From the NCBI RefSeq assembly GCF_902148845.1, contig NC_043754.1:17379931-17443930 (forward strand): 64,000 nt of DNA, read 5' to 3'. Below, in pieces: positions 1 through 11,212 of this stretch (within the stretch, counting starts at the first letter, position 1; the number at the start of each line of letters is the position of its first letter). The stretch is from Salarias fasciatus. Lineage: Eukaryota; Chordata; Actinopteri; Blenniiformes; Blenniidae. The position numbers and the translations under genes were made by a program. Under the pieces are notes generated by a model. That model was not told the DNA's origin. It ran no database searches and saw nothing but the letters and a program-made list of their open reading frames with translations.

Positions 1-423
1 AGTCACGCAAATTACATGTTGGTACAACATCAAGTGAGAGCAGTCGTAGCTGGACGCTGAATTACAGGCTTCAAATGCTGCACGCGGCATTAACAACAGA
101 CTGGCGTGTTTTCATCACCTATAACTTTTGTCTTTCTTAATAAAACAAAGCACATTACATCACATTACATATCCACAAGTAGACTTTTGTTTTAATCTTA
201 CAAGAACCCTTGACATAATCCAGACATCTTTGATAGAGACACTGTTGTTGAACTGTTGTCTATAAAACCATTACATTCGTCTCTTGGAAAAGAGAAACAA
301 GTTGACATTTCCATGCAGCAGTCTTAATTAAAATGTGAAATTCACTTTCTCAGTTTTCCTTTTGATCATCCACAGCCAGTACAGCGACTCTGCTCTTCTC
401 ACATGTTGCCGTCTCTCTTGCAG

Positions 424-1501
424 CCGGTGCCTCCGTGTGTGTCTCTGAGAGAGAGCGTCCAGGTGTACAAGGAGCACTGCAGGATGGCAAGAGAGTTCCA
501 CCAGGTCAAACATGAGATCTCTGTGCTTGAAGATCGCAAGTAAGGCCCTCAAGGAATAACTCAAATATTCATTATATTTGCCCTCCCAACCCTTGCTGAA
601 ATATAGAAAGTGGAGACCTTGTGATGCAATCGAATCGCCTCGGACCTCAAATCAGAGAGATCACGACTGTAGCACAGCAGAAAGCAAACATCATGACGAC
701 ACCTGCATTGTCAGCATTGTCTTTAGTGTTCTTGGCTTGATTCGCCACATGCTATAAGCTGAGATGGAATGTTAAACCTGCATGGTTAAGGAGCATCTTC
801 CATCAGAATAATTCAAACACTGCAAGGCGCACTGGATCAAAGCATCCACCAGATGGCACATGTTTATAGCGTGTGCTGCATATTGTACTCAGTATTTACA
901 AAGAAATGAAGACTTACTATTTTGTAATGTATGATTTCAGTGCTATGTTTTTGTAAAATGAATTTTCATAACTGACTTTTGACATAACCAAGATGAAGGA
1001 CTTGTGTTTCAAGGCGTGACTGCAAATGTTAAAGGTAAACTGTGTGTTTTTTTGGATCAATTTTAAGAGGATATTTGTAAAATATAACATCTGAAGACGA
1101 ATCATTACAATGGCTGCAATTCTGAAAGAATTTAACTGAATGATTTGTAATCCTCATCCGTTCTGTATATGTTGAGAAGAAAGTGGGGCTGAATGACACA
1201 CACACATACACACACACACACACACAGTCTCGTATTTCTATCCTTGTGGGGACCGTCCATTGACTCCCATTCATGTCTAGCCCCTAACCCTGACCCTTAC
1301 CCTAACCCTAACCCACACCACAACAAAGCCTAACCCTAAAGAAATGTTTTTGCACTTTTACTTTTTTCAGTAACAACAACATGGTCAAGAAAACACTGTT
1401 TCTCCTACTTAGGACCGGAAAAAGGTCCCCACAAGGCACGTCGTTCCACGTTTTGCTATCCTTGTGGGGACATTTGGCCCCAACAAGGATAGAAATACGA
1501 G

Positions 1502-1546
<45 letters not shown>

Positions 1547-1638
1547 GCAGACATACACACACACACACACTGTCCCCTGTGTCCTCAGCAGCTGTGGGTA
1601 GTCTTAGCAGTGAGATTTTCAAGGTCCTCACTCTAACA

Positions 1639-1710
<72 letters not shown>

Positions 1711-3186
1711 CCCACACTATGCACAGTTCCTAAATAGAGAACAGCAGGCGGGCTGCGATGCGTGTAGCCTTGAATCTAGATAAAAACATCATGAATCAGA
1801 AACTCCTGCTTCTTTCATGCTGGCTGTAATGTCGACATCCACCCACCCACACACACACACGCACAGACACGCACACTCACACACAAACAAACTACACTTA
1901 TTCATGTGTGGCTTAGACACAGTAAAAATCAAATGAAGGTTTACCACAAAATGTGTTTTGACAAGAAATTTTTCACAAGATTTTTCTTGATTTTTATGAG
2001 CTCTGAATGCTGGATACATTTTGGACTTCACAATTTTTTTGAATATATCCTCTGTCGTTCATACAAAGAATATTTTTCCATTTCTCACTTAGGATTTCGT
2101 GAATTTCAAAAAATTTAAAAAATGAAAGGACAAATGAAATGAAAGGACAATTAAGAGGGATTTTCCTCAAGACCTACTGCTATAAATCAATATTACACCA
2201 AGACACGCTGTCAGAGCGACTTGCTTAGAGTTTAAGAATTCATGACATAATATGTCTGTTTAATGTACTCCGGCCTAATAATACACCATCAGCATAACAC
2301 CAACAACAAATATGACAACGTTGGCCAAAGTCAAATGATTGAATTTGGAAAAAGCCCTGACAGACTAATGAGCTTAAACCTGTTACTGATACAATCCAAA
2401 GGGCTTTGCACATTAGAACGCCCTATTGTGAAAAGGTTATTTAAACAGTACCAGCATGATTTACTTCTATTTTCAGTCTCTTAGTGTTGTATGTGGAAAG
2501 GTTTGATATCTGCGATTTGTCTTCGTAGACCCTCACGTGCATGGATTGCATTGTTTTTGCATGGATTTTTTTGGTCTGAAATTATAATATAAAATGCAAT
2601 AATATGTTGTTATTGTAATACACACAGTCAGTCCTGCATGCACTAAGCTGTGTAATTAAGTTTATACTCTGCCTTTATTCATCTAGAATCATAACTGATC
2701 AAAATGCTTTCCAGCTTTGTTTAGATTACTAGTATTTCAAATGGTTCAGGTACCTCTGAAATTATTGTTGAAAAACTGTAAATGTATTGGTCTGTAGATG
2801 TACTTAATGATTTTCACTAAAGCCACAGTTTTACAGCTGCATGTCATGTGGTTCCAATTAAGGTGAAAAGTCAAACCCAAACTCAGTCATGCATGCGCAT
2901 TTATCTAATTTTATGTCATATAAATTAAAGATTTGACTTTCTAATGCACTTGAATTGTATGCTATTGTAGATAGACATGCATTTTCAGAAGAGATGCACA
3001 CACCAGTATTCCTTTGTGATTTACTACTTAGCATCTATAGCACAACACTGAGGTCACACACTCTCAGGTATAAGCTTATTACACGCATGCATGAACTTAG
3101 AATTCCTTCCAAAGTCCAAAGACTCATCAGGAAGTCAGGTTATTCGTGAAGAGCCAGCATGTAAGGATTTAATTGCAGGGAAAACT

Positions 3187-3232
<46 letters not shown>

Positions 3233-3758
3233 AAAAAGGTTATCTCGGGCCACATATGCACAATCCACTACTACAGAGCTTACATATTTCCAGACTGTAT
3301 GTTGCATTGTTTTATATCAGTCTATATCAGCCAGTTTTCCAAACATCAGTCAATATTAGTATTTTCAGCTCTGCCTTCTAATGAGCTTCTACAGTTATTT
3401 TAGAAACAAAACAGAACTAATGTAAATGTTCATGTGTGTGTTTGTGAGCGATGTGTGTATAAACCTTTAATTACACGTTGAACATATTATGGCTGCATTT
3501 CAGAGCACCTATCAAAGCCGACGGTATCCAAGATGAATGAGTGGCCGTTAAAATCTTCATCTCACTTGTTCATTTAGGCGTAAGCTGCTGGCAGACCTGG
3601 TGGAGGATGAGAAGGTTGCTATGGAAATCGCCCGTCTTGAGGAGGAGTTTCGGCGCCTCACGGAGGAGAACCGCACCTTGGTAACTGTCCACAAGGAGCG
3701 CGCTCAGCAGCTGGAGAGGCTCTGCCTGACCGGCCGGACGAGACAAGACCCCTCGTGA
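424..3758 (+). CDS. map3k7cl: MAP3K7 C-terminal-like protein (TAK1-like coiled coil), 3' part
   Basis: The window enters this gene after its first exons. Two coding exons are visible: 424-539 (acceptor CTCTTGCAG, donor AA|GTAAGG, phase 2) and 3578-3758 (acceptor CATTTAG|G), ending in TGA at 3756-3758. The intron of about 3 kb carries repeats. The peptide contains [35 protein letters not shown] and [10 protein letters not shown], and closely follows the C-terminal half of MAP3K7CL (C21orf7). That protein resembles the coiled-coil, TAB2/3-binding end of the kinase TAK1 but has no kinase domain. The heptad-like Leu/Glu/Lys pattern fits a coiled coil. Its biochemical role is poorly known; an effect on TAK1 signalling is only inferred from the shared coiled coil. 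The downstream neighbour bach1, in the same orientation, is also its neighbour on human chromosome 21, which supports orthology. The exon in front of 424 lies outside the window. Confidence 0.9.
1229..1501. mobile_element. Small non-autonomous element with inverted ends (MITE-like) inside a CA repeat
   Basis: CTCGTATTTCTATCCTTG at 1229-1246 is the exact reverse complement of 1484-1501, giving a 273 bp unit with 18 bp inverted ends. The right end has a second, inner inverted repeat (about 1455-1493, CTATCCTTGTGGGG against CCCCAACAAGGATAG) that would fold into a hairpin. The inside has telomere-like CCCTAA words (1276-1340) and no coding potential. CA repeats lie on both sides, so a target-site duplication cannot be separated from the microsatellite. 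I recall similar sequence as a common fish repeat but cannot name the family. Confidence 0.6.
1503..1707. repeat. Compound (CA)n microsatellites
   Basis: Long CA tracts at about 1503-1570 (with an impure GCGCAGACAT part) and 1640-1707, with a shorter one at about 1196-1226 and an impure one near 1843-1890. All lie in the map3k7cl intron. The His/Thr-rich and Cys/Val-rich reading frames through them are artefacts of the repeat. Confidence 0.95.
3192..3237. repeat. C31-A15 homopolymer block
   Basis: A run of 31 C's (3192-3222) passes straight into 15 A's (3223-3237) in the map3k7cl intron. Pure C runs of this length are rare and are also where read and assembly errors collect, so the exact length should not be trusted. 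Confidence 0.9.
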
Positions 3759-3821
3759 CCTCTGACCTCCATCCAGCCTGAGACCACCAGACTTTCAGCT
3801 GACAGCAGACCAGGAACCAGA

Positions 3822-4464
3822 AATAAATGCTCACGCAACACAACTTCAGTCTGTGAATCAGCTAATTACAGAGAAAGGTCCTGTGTTTACTCACTTCTGA
3901 GTCATTTGCTTAACCCACAGATGTACCCGGCGGTTCTCGTCATTCTGAGGTTGCTGTAGCGATTCCACCGATCTGACGTATCGCCCCTCGTCCGGGTAAC
4001 GTTTGGTTTTAATGTCATTCTATTGGGCAAAACCTTACTGGTTGCTGTTGTTTTACCTAGCGGTACATTCATCCAGTGTCAGCCACCGTGAATGTGACCA
4101 GATATTCTGATATCCGTCTCAGGTCCAGTGAAGACAGTAGCTTTTTTTAATGTGAGGTCTGTTGAGGGAGCTGAAGATGGTATGATGTGGTCCAAATATA
4201 GTATTTTTCTTTTTTAGGAGTGTTGAACCTCCTCTCCCTCTCTTCCACCCCAGCTCACAGATGAGTGTTTAACATGCTGTCAGGGAACCTCAGATTACAG
4301 CCGCCAAGTGTGAAGAACAGCAAAAGGAGAAGGTGATTATCCGTTTTACAGTATCTGCTGTATGAGTTGTACATTTTGTTTTGATGATGTGTAGTGTGTA
4401 CCTGTATATGGAGGAAGTACACAGTCAAATAAAGTGTTGCGTGTTGTCCTCGTCTGTTAATAAA
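3822..4464 (+). promoter_or_regulatory. map3k7cl 3' UTR and polyadenylation signals
   Basis: AATAAA occurs at 3822-3827 (64 bases after the stop), 4428-4433 and 4459-4464. The last two sit close together and are likely the distal site. No coding sequence is seen between 3759 and bach1. Confidence 0.5.
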
Positions 4465-5035
4465 ACGTGTTTTAGTGTAACATCAGGATCACTTCCTTAG
4501 TTTCATTTCTCCAAGTCAGTCGCTGTTGTGTTTTCTGCACTGAGGCTATACTGTTACTTTTACAGAGAAAAAGGAACCGGATTTTTTCTCCATGACCAGA
4601 TTAGTTCATGCTGGAATTATGAAACAGTCACCTGATTGGCCAGAGTTTTTTTTTTTTTTTCTTTCTCTGGCAGGCGTCCCTCTTCCTCAAAATCATGTGA
4701 CACTTTGAAAAGAAGTTCATACATGACTTCTCGCGGTTATGTGTTGTTTTTAATCAAATTTGGTATTTTTATTTAAAAAAATAATCAGTAATTTTGGTCG
4801 CAAAATCCACTGTCCCAGATATTTGACAATTCTCCTCGTCATCAAACAGACAAATTCTTCTCAACATCACAAATTGAAAATATTGTGTGGATAGCTGAGC
4901 TGCTTTTCATGCACTGAGCTTTTACCTTTGCACCTACTAATGTTGTGACCTTTTGCCAGCATTGTCTTTCTCTCTCTATTGCCCCTTTCCCTCGCTCTCT
5001 CACTCTCTCTCTCTCTTCTCTCGCTCGCTCTGTCT

Positions 5036-5077
<42 letters not shown>

Positions 5078-5859
5078 CACACACAAAGAAGGCTTACATT
5101 GAACTCTCAGAAGTATTTGCTTCCTCTTAAATCAAGATGTGGGACAACACGGACCTACGTGGAAGTTTTGACTTGTAGACTGACATTCCAGTCTTCTCCT
5201 GGGTGGCACAGGTCAGTCACATGATTTTGCACTTTGCTTCTCAAATTTTCACCTCCTCTGAAATCAGTTTTGTGAATATGAGTGAATCAATACTGAAGAC
5301 ACAACCAAAAGAAGAAACTCCTGTGAAACGTATTTATATTATTACCGACATTCAAGGGTGAATCTCAAAAGGTTTTTTTTTTTTTTTTTTTTTTGGTTTG
5401 GGATAAGCTAGACTACCAGACAGATCCAAGGGTGGGATTGGACTGGAAAACTGCTTGCTCATCCTTTATCAGCAGGAGTGTATGAGTCAGCGCTGCTCTG
5501 TTACACCCAGAGCTGTTACAAGACACACACACATACACACACACACACTGTCTCCCTCCCTCGCACATGCTCACACACAGGCCATATGACTGAGTCAAGC
5601 TCAGTTTTTAGTTTGTAACCAAGTGGAGATAAAGCTTTCTGGGAAACACAGCCCGGTTGGATGACATTCCATTTGCAAATAACCATGTGTGCTCTGCAGC
5701 AAGGACTTTATTTGACACTCTAAGAAACTTGGATCTACAAAGTAACGTTTGTGAGGTAGGCATGTTTATCTTACTCCTCTAAAGTATAATTACTAAAGTA
5801 TTGTAGTTCTCTATAATGAAATCTACCTCTCTCTGTCTCTCTCTCTCTCTCTCTGTCTC

Positions 5860-5898
<39 letters not shown>

Positions 5899-5906
5899 AC
5901 ACACAG
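4465..5906. other. map3k7cl-bach1 spacer / bach1 5' region
   Basis: No coding exon recognised. It contains a CT tract followed by (CA)19 (about 4971-5075), a 20-base T run (5373-5394), an impure CA patch (5522-5549), a CT tract (5822-5856) and a GT/CA tract (5864-5906) that ends on the splice acceptor of the bach1 BTB exon. A non-coding bach1 first exon probably lies here or upstream, but I cannot place it. Confidence 0.6.
5864..5906. repeat. (GT)n-(AC)n tract forming the bach1 splice acceptor
   Basis: GT repeats (about 5865-5896) turn into ACACACACAG, whose final AG is the acceptor directly before the ATG of the BTB exon. The two halves are complementary and could pair. CT repeats at 5822-5856 may supply the pyrimidine tract. 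Confidence 0.85.
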
Positions 5907-8900
5907 ATGTCGCTGATGGCCATGTCTGCCCTCCGGTCATCTATGTTTACATTTGAGTCTACAGTGCATTCCTGCCATATGCTGCGCTGCCTGGACGAGC
6001 AGCGGCGCAGCGATGTGCTGTGCGACGTGACGGTGGTGGTGGAGGGTCAGAGTTTCAGGGCCCACCGCTCTGTGCTCGCTTCCTGTAGTGAGTACTTCAC
6101 ACAGAAGTTCGCGTCCTTCATGCAGCATGGAGCGGTCATCACTCTGCCCGAGGAGGTGAGATATCGCCTCGTGCTGCCAGCAAAGAGTTTCTCTCAAGCT
6201 GGGCTGCCACACACCAGGGAATCTCTATAAAAGTGACCAAAGCATTCATTAATATGATTGCATAGGTTTATTGTTTTGTTTTTTATATATATTTTGCACT
6301 CAACAGTTGCTAAGTTGAGACACACCTGAGGACTGCTATCAGTAAAAACATGCAAGAGCAAATGGCACAAATCATAGTATAACAATAGAACAAACATGTT
6401 CCCATGCAACTTTTTCAATACCAGTTGTACATTTGTCCAATTGCTTAGGTTTATGACAGCCTGAGGATTTTTGATCCTACTGCCAGAGCAGCTTTAATTC
6501 CCAAAATATTTGTCAATAGGACCATAAAATGTTTTGCACGTCATAATCCAACTGAAGAAGCCAAAACTGATGAAGCTGTGTTTCATTAAGAGTCTACCAC
6601 CCCTCGTCCTTCGGGCTCCCTGTTTCCTTTGCTGTTTTCCTGCTCTTGAATCTTAAACACTTGACTGAGATGAATGGATTAGGTTCCTGAAGGGCTCCAT
6701 GTCAATCCATTCATTTGAATCAAGTGAATAGAAGCAAGACTACATCTAAAACATGCAGAACAGGGGGTCCCTGAGGAGCGGGGTTGTGAAACAACGAAAT
6801 AAAGTAATCATTGATGTCATTTTATTCTTTCACAGGTGACAGTTGAAGGCTTTGAGCCCTTGCTGAATTTTGCATACACGTCCAAACTCCTCTTTGGAAA
6901 AGATGATGTCTTAGAAATTCGCAATGCAGCTTCCATCCTTGGTTTCCAGGACCTTGATGAGGGATGCTTTGATTTCGTCCTCCCCAAGTTTTTCTCCGGA
7001 AGCAAGAGCTCTGCTCCGTTTCTGGGAAAGATCTGTTGCAAGAAGAAGTGCAAGAGGCGATTGTCGAAGCAAGACAGCGGCTCAGACTGTGACTGTGTGT
7101 TGTTGGATGAAAAAGAAGTTAAACCAGTTGCTGACTCATCAGCTCCGCAGGAAGCAACATGGAACTGTGACAGATCAGTCAACAACAAAATGGGAAGTCG
7201 GAGAAGCCCTGATACTGACGCACATGTAGTTGAAGAGTCAAACGATCACGTTAGGCAGTGTCCAAAGTATCGCAAGTTCCAGATAGCTTGTGGGAAGGAA
7301 AACTGCATCACAGAAAAAAACCCAACTGCTCCAGACGTGCCCATCAGTGATGAAGGCCTCTTTTCCTTCTCACCATGTTCCAGCAGTGAAATGAATCACA
7401 TTGAAAACTTCTACATGAATTCTACATCAAATGTCTGCAAACAAGGAGCGGGCGACGGACGTGACGTAAAAACAAAGACGTGCATTCGAAGGGAGGAAAC
7501 TCATCTGGATAAGAAAGAAACAAATACAAGAGAGAGAAAATGTGAGGACATGGAGATAGATGTTATAAAGCTGGAGAGCGATATAGCGCTTATCACTGGA
7601 AGAAGCTCCACAGATATGTCGACTGTGAAGGCTGTTTTTTCAGAGCCGAAGACGGCGCGGGCTGAGAGGTCAGCAGGGTTAATATTGAACCGCTGCTCTC
7701 CGTTGAACCTGAATGAGGGTCCTGCAATGACTAGGTCACTGGCGCAGGGGGGGGTTTGACGAGGGCGAGAACGCCAGTGAACCCAGCGTGACAGAGCCTG
7801 CTTCCTTTCACCGAAGGCAAGAAGAACAGGTGGAAACCGAGGACACCGCAGCAGATCAGACCCGGAAAACAAGTGGGATACAGAAGTCGGCCTTGTCAGG
7901 GAACGGCATGAGTGATAGAAACATGGCAGAGGGAGACAAGACGCAGAAACCGGCGACAGCTCCGGGACCGGATGCATGCTCCTCTCAGCTGCACCTCCAG
8001 GATCCTCATGCAGACAGTTCTGACAGAGGGAGTGGATGTGGGCAGAGTACATCATTAGAGTGGCTGAAACTTCGCAGCAGCTTCAGCCCTCCAAGAAGCA
8101 GCTGTCCCGCGTTCCAGGATCCTCTCCAAGGGAAATGTGTGTGGAAAGGACCGGGGCTGTCCGAATGTGAGGGGGCCTCTCAGTCAGGCGTGTCATCCCT
8201 AAACTCGGGGGAGGATGGAGACTCGGAGACGGAAACAGAAGGCGACAGTGAGTTCTACTCGCAAGAGAGAGCCAGGCAGGTGAGCAGTGGAGATGGAGCA
8301 TGGCTGCTGAACTATGCTCTGATTTTATCTCGATCTGTCCTGCTGTTTTTCAGCTGTGAAGTCTGTGCCGTTTGAAATCAGCTCACGTCATGAAGTGTCA
8401 TCATAAAAACGTCCTGTAAATTACATCTCAGTGTTGACTTTTTTGATAGGAGCCTTTATTCATCACACGCAAACGAGTGTTTGCATTCATCAATGGAAAG
8501 CAGATCTGCTATCCTGCCAGGTTAATCATTCACCTTGTGGAGATAATGTGTCTGTTCGGACACGTGTGTTGTGATCGTGCTTATGTGACTTACCGGATCA
8601 AAGTCCATTTCACAATGTTAAAAAAAAAAAAAAAAAAAACTCATTCATTCCAGTTAGTGATGATTTTCCTTTGTTCAGAGTAATTTGATCAAAAGCAGAA
8701 CTGGAGTAGAGAGATGTGCAGTTCAGGAAATTATTTCTTTACTTTGCTGTTGAAATAAACAAACAAAGAAAAAAAAACTTGACAGTTCACCTGAGCTGGT
8801 GACTGCACAGCTCATGTCACACGTTAACAGCAGCAGCTTTTCAGAGTTAACAATTAACAGATGAGAAGGCTTTTACTCTTTGAACTCACGTGCTGCTTTG

Positions 8901-9742
8901 ATGCTGTTCACTTGATTTCTCTGTCCATTTCAAACCGATCAGCAGTGACTCCTTTTGGATTTTAATTATGAAATTAATAACTCTTATGTAATCAAAACTG
9001 TTTACAGCTTCTTCTGGGACTGAAGGTTTTCTCAAAGCATTGAATATCAATTATAGAATAACACATTAATTCAGATTAATCTTCTCTATTGTCAAAGTCA
9101 TATAAACATAAATCATAGATGTGTTTAACACCAGCGTCTTGATGGGGTCTCCTCAGGTGCAACTGCCATTCTCTGTCGACTGGATTGTGAATCTGAACCG
9201 GAATGACTTCCAGCAGCTGCTGAAGCAACAGGTCTTCACAGGAGAGCAGCTGGAGTGTGTCCACGACATGAGGCGACGGAGCAAGAACCGCCTGGCGGCT
9301 CAGCGCTGCCGCAAGAGGAAACTCGACTGCATCTATAATTTGCAGTGTGAAATCAACAAGCTGGTAAGAACTTGATTTCTTTCAGTTGCTAAACTTCATG
9401 GTGTCTCGGCTGGACTTGTTCAGAAGGAATTCTCTGTTTTGCATTTGAATGTGACAGAAAACCGAGAGAGAAAAACTGATGATGGAGAAGAGCCAGCTGA
9501 GCCAGCTGAAGACGAAGGCATGCCACAGCGTCTCAGCTTTATGCCAGAGGGTCTGCAGCGAAGCAAATCTCCATCCAGAGCAAGTGCAGGTGTTGGCCAA
9601 ATACACCACCCCAGACTGCCCCCTCGCCTCCTTCTTCCCCCACATAGACACACTCCTCTCGCAGCACGGACCGCCACATGGACGGGCACCAGAGGAGCCT
9701 CAGTTCACTCCCAGCACAGATACATTCATGGGACAACAGTGA
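5907..9742 (+). CDS. bach1: BTB-bZIP heme-regulated transcriptional repressor BACH1; frame broken by 1 nt in exon 2
   Basis: BACH1 pairs with small Maf proteins at Maf recognition elements, represses heme-oxygenase-type genes and is released by heme; it acts in the nucleus. Coding exons: 5907-6155, 6836-8279, 9157-9363, 9458-9742, all joined in phase 0. The ATG is the first base after the acceptor. Exon 1 and the start of exon 2 form the BTB domain ([19 protein letters not shown], then [18 protein letters not shown]). Exon 2 has the CPKYRKFQ heme-type CP motif and an acidic ETETEGDSE stretch. Exon 3 has the basic region [17 protein letters not shown], and exon 4 the leucine zipper end plus [14 protein letters not shown]. 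Exon 2 is 1444 nt, one more than a multiple of three: frame is lost at the G8 run 7747-7754, where TGA follows at 7757-7759. With seven G's the product would be about 727 aa, near human BACH1 (736). This could be a length error or a real allele. Confidence 0.95.
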
Positions 9743-9766
9743 CTTCTGATATTCATCCAGCAAACA

Positions 9767-9827
<61 letters not shown>

Positions 9828-11095
9828 ATACACACGCTGCAACATAACTCAGAGTCGTCTGACGGTGGTCACGGTGTCAAACTGATAATAAAACTGCACT
9901 GTGTCCCTGGTGCAAACTGTAGCATAATAATGACAATGGCAAACGTGATATCAGCCAAATACTTTATGACATTTCCAATGATGAGTTTTTTATGGACGTG
10001 CAGTAAAAGCCTAATTTAGATGGTATCAAAATGTTTTTCTGTTTTTCAGTATTTCTTAAGCCTCTCTGCTGTTTCCAACTCTTCAAATGCCTCAGCGTAG
10101 TTTTATTATTTGGATAAAGAAAAAACAAAACGAAAACAGCACAAACTGAGTGATTAAAAAGAGAATCGTCTTCATCTGCTTCCCATTTCCTAAACTCAGG
10201 ACGACCACCAGTTGAGCACACATTCAATACGATCACAATCCATTTATTTATTACCACTCTTCTACAGTACAGGTCTGTGGTGTTTACAGAAGCTGCTACC
10301 TCTTACAGACAGTGTAGCACTCTCACACAAAGCGCATCCAAAAACGGTACGGAAAGAGTGCATCAGACAAACCACACAAACTCAACACAAAGCCTCGACG
10401 CTGGCTTCACACACTGGCTCCTGTTTTTTTCTGGCTGTCATTGTGGTCTCTCGACGCTGACCACGGTGACACCGCTCTTTTAAGTTGAACATACCTCTCA
10501 GAGCTTACTGAAGCAGACGTCAGATCTTTTGTTGAATATATATTTATATAATTTTAAAGTTTTATACAAAGAAACTGCACTTTAGCAAAGTTTTTTGTTT
10601 CTTTTTTTTTCTTTTTTACTTTGGGATAGTTACACAGCTAATTCTATGAAGTGAAGCTGTCTCATGCTTTGTATTGAAATTTATTGACCCCACCCTTCGC
10701 ATGTTTTTCTCTTCATTGTACCAGGGACTGCGCCGCCTTTATAGGATTAAATATTGCGTGCTTCTGACAATCTTTACTGCCTTTATCTGAACCACCATCA
10801 AGGATCAAATGAGCATTCTATCAATAATTTATTGATACAGTACTTCCAGATTTATGACTACAATTACTGTTTTCTATTCTTAAATCAGCAGTTACCTCTG
10901 TTTATACTGAGCACTCCATTCACTATTTTTTTTGCACTAATTGTAAATATCTGACCCTCAACTGTCCTGACAGAAAATTTACTTTGTAGCTTTCTTTTCA
11001 ATTATTCCTAATCAACATGTAATTATCTAATCTTTTTTCACTCCCACTGTGTGTTCCTCGAATTGTCTAGATTTTTGTAAAAATATGTCAATAAA
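9743..11095 (+). promoter_or_regulatory. Probable bach1 3' UTR with proximal and distal poly(A) signals
   Basis: AATAAA at 9887-9892 would give a UTR of about 150 nt, and AATAAA at 11090-11095 one of about 1.35 kb. The sequence between is AT-rich with many ATTTA-like words, as expected of a regulated 3' UTR. Mammalian BACH1 also has a long 3' UTR. No coding exon is seen. Confidence 0.55.
9765..9824. repeat. (CA)n in the bach1 3' UTR
   Basis: About 30 CA units starting 23 bases after the bach1 stop codon. If transcribed they lie in the proximal 3' UTR. Confidence 0.95.
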
Positions 11096-11125
11096 TGAAA
11101 ACCTAAATGCACATTTTTTAATCTA

Positions 11126-11212
11126 TTTTTTTAACCTTTATTTATACAGGCGAGTCTGATTTAGACCCAGAGTCTCGTTTTCAGGAGCGACCTGTTAATA
11201 TTTAATGAGTTT
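11126..11212. repeat. Fragment of a widespread fish interspersed repeat
   Basis: AACCTTTATTTATACAGG ... TCTCGTTTTCAGGAGCGACCTG resembles the recurring fish repeat with TTTATTTAACCAGG and AGAGACCTG blocks that I recall. The family name is not known to me, and only about 90 bases remain. Confidence 0.4.

Noticed and set aside
1308-1737. Cys/Val-rich and His/Thr-rich reading frames at about 1.3-1.7 kb, with similar ones at 4.8, 9.5, 22.6 and 28.8 kb
   Set aside because: They are translations of CA/GT microsatellites in introns, spacers or UTRs.
7747-7760. Programmed ribosomal frameshifting at the bach1 G run
   Set aside because: A +1 shift would be required. I know of no such mechanism in BACH1 and saw no stimulatory structure; a homopolymer length change is simpler.
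8450-8520. Possible extra bach1 exon between AG 8449 and GT 8521
   Set aside because: At 71 nt it would shift the frame, its donor is weak, and the neighbouring exons already join in phase to give the conserved acidic-to-bZIP sequence.
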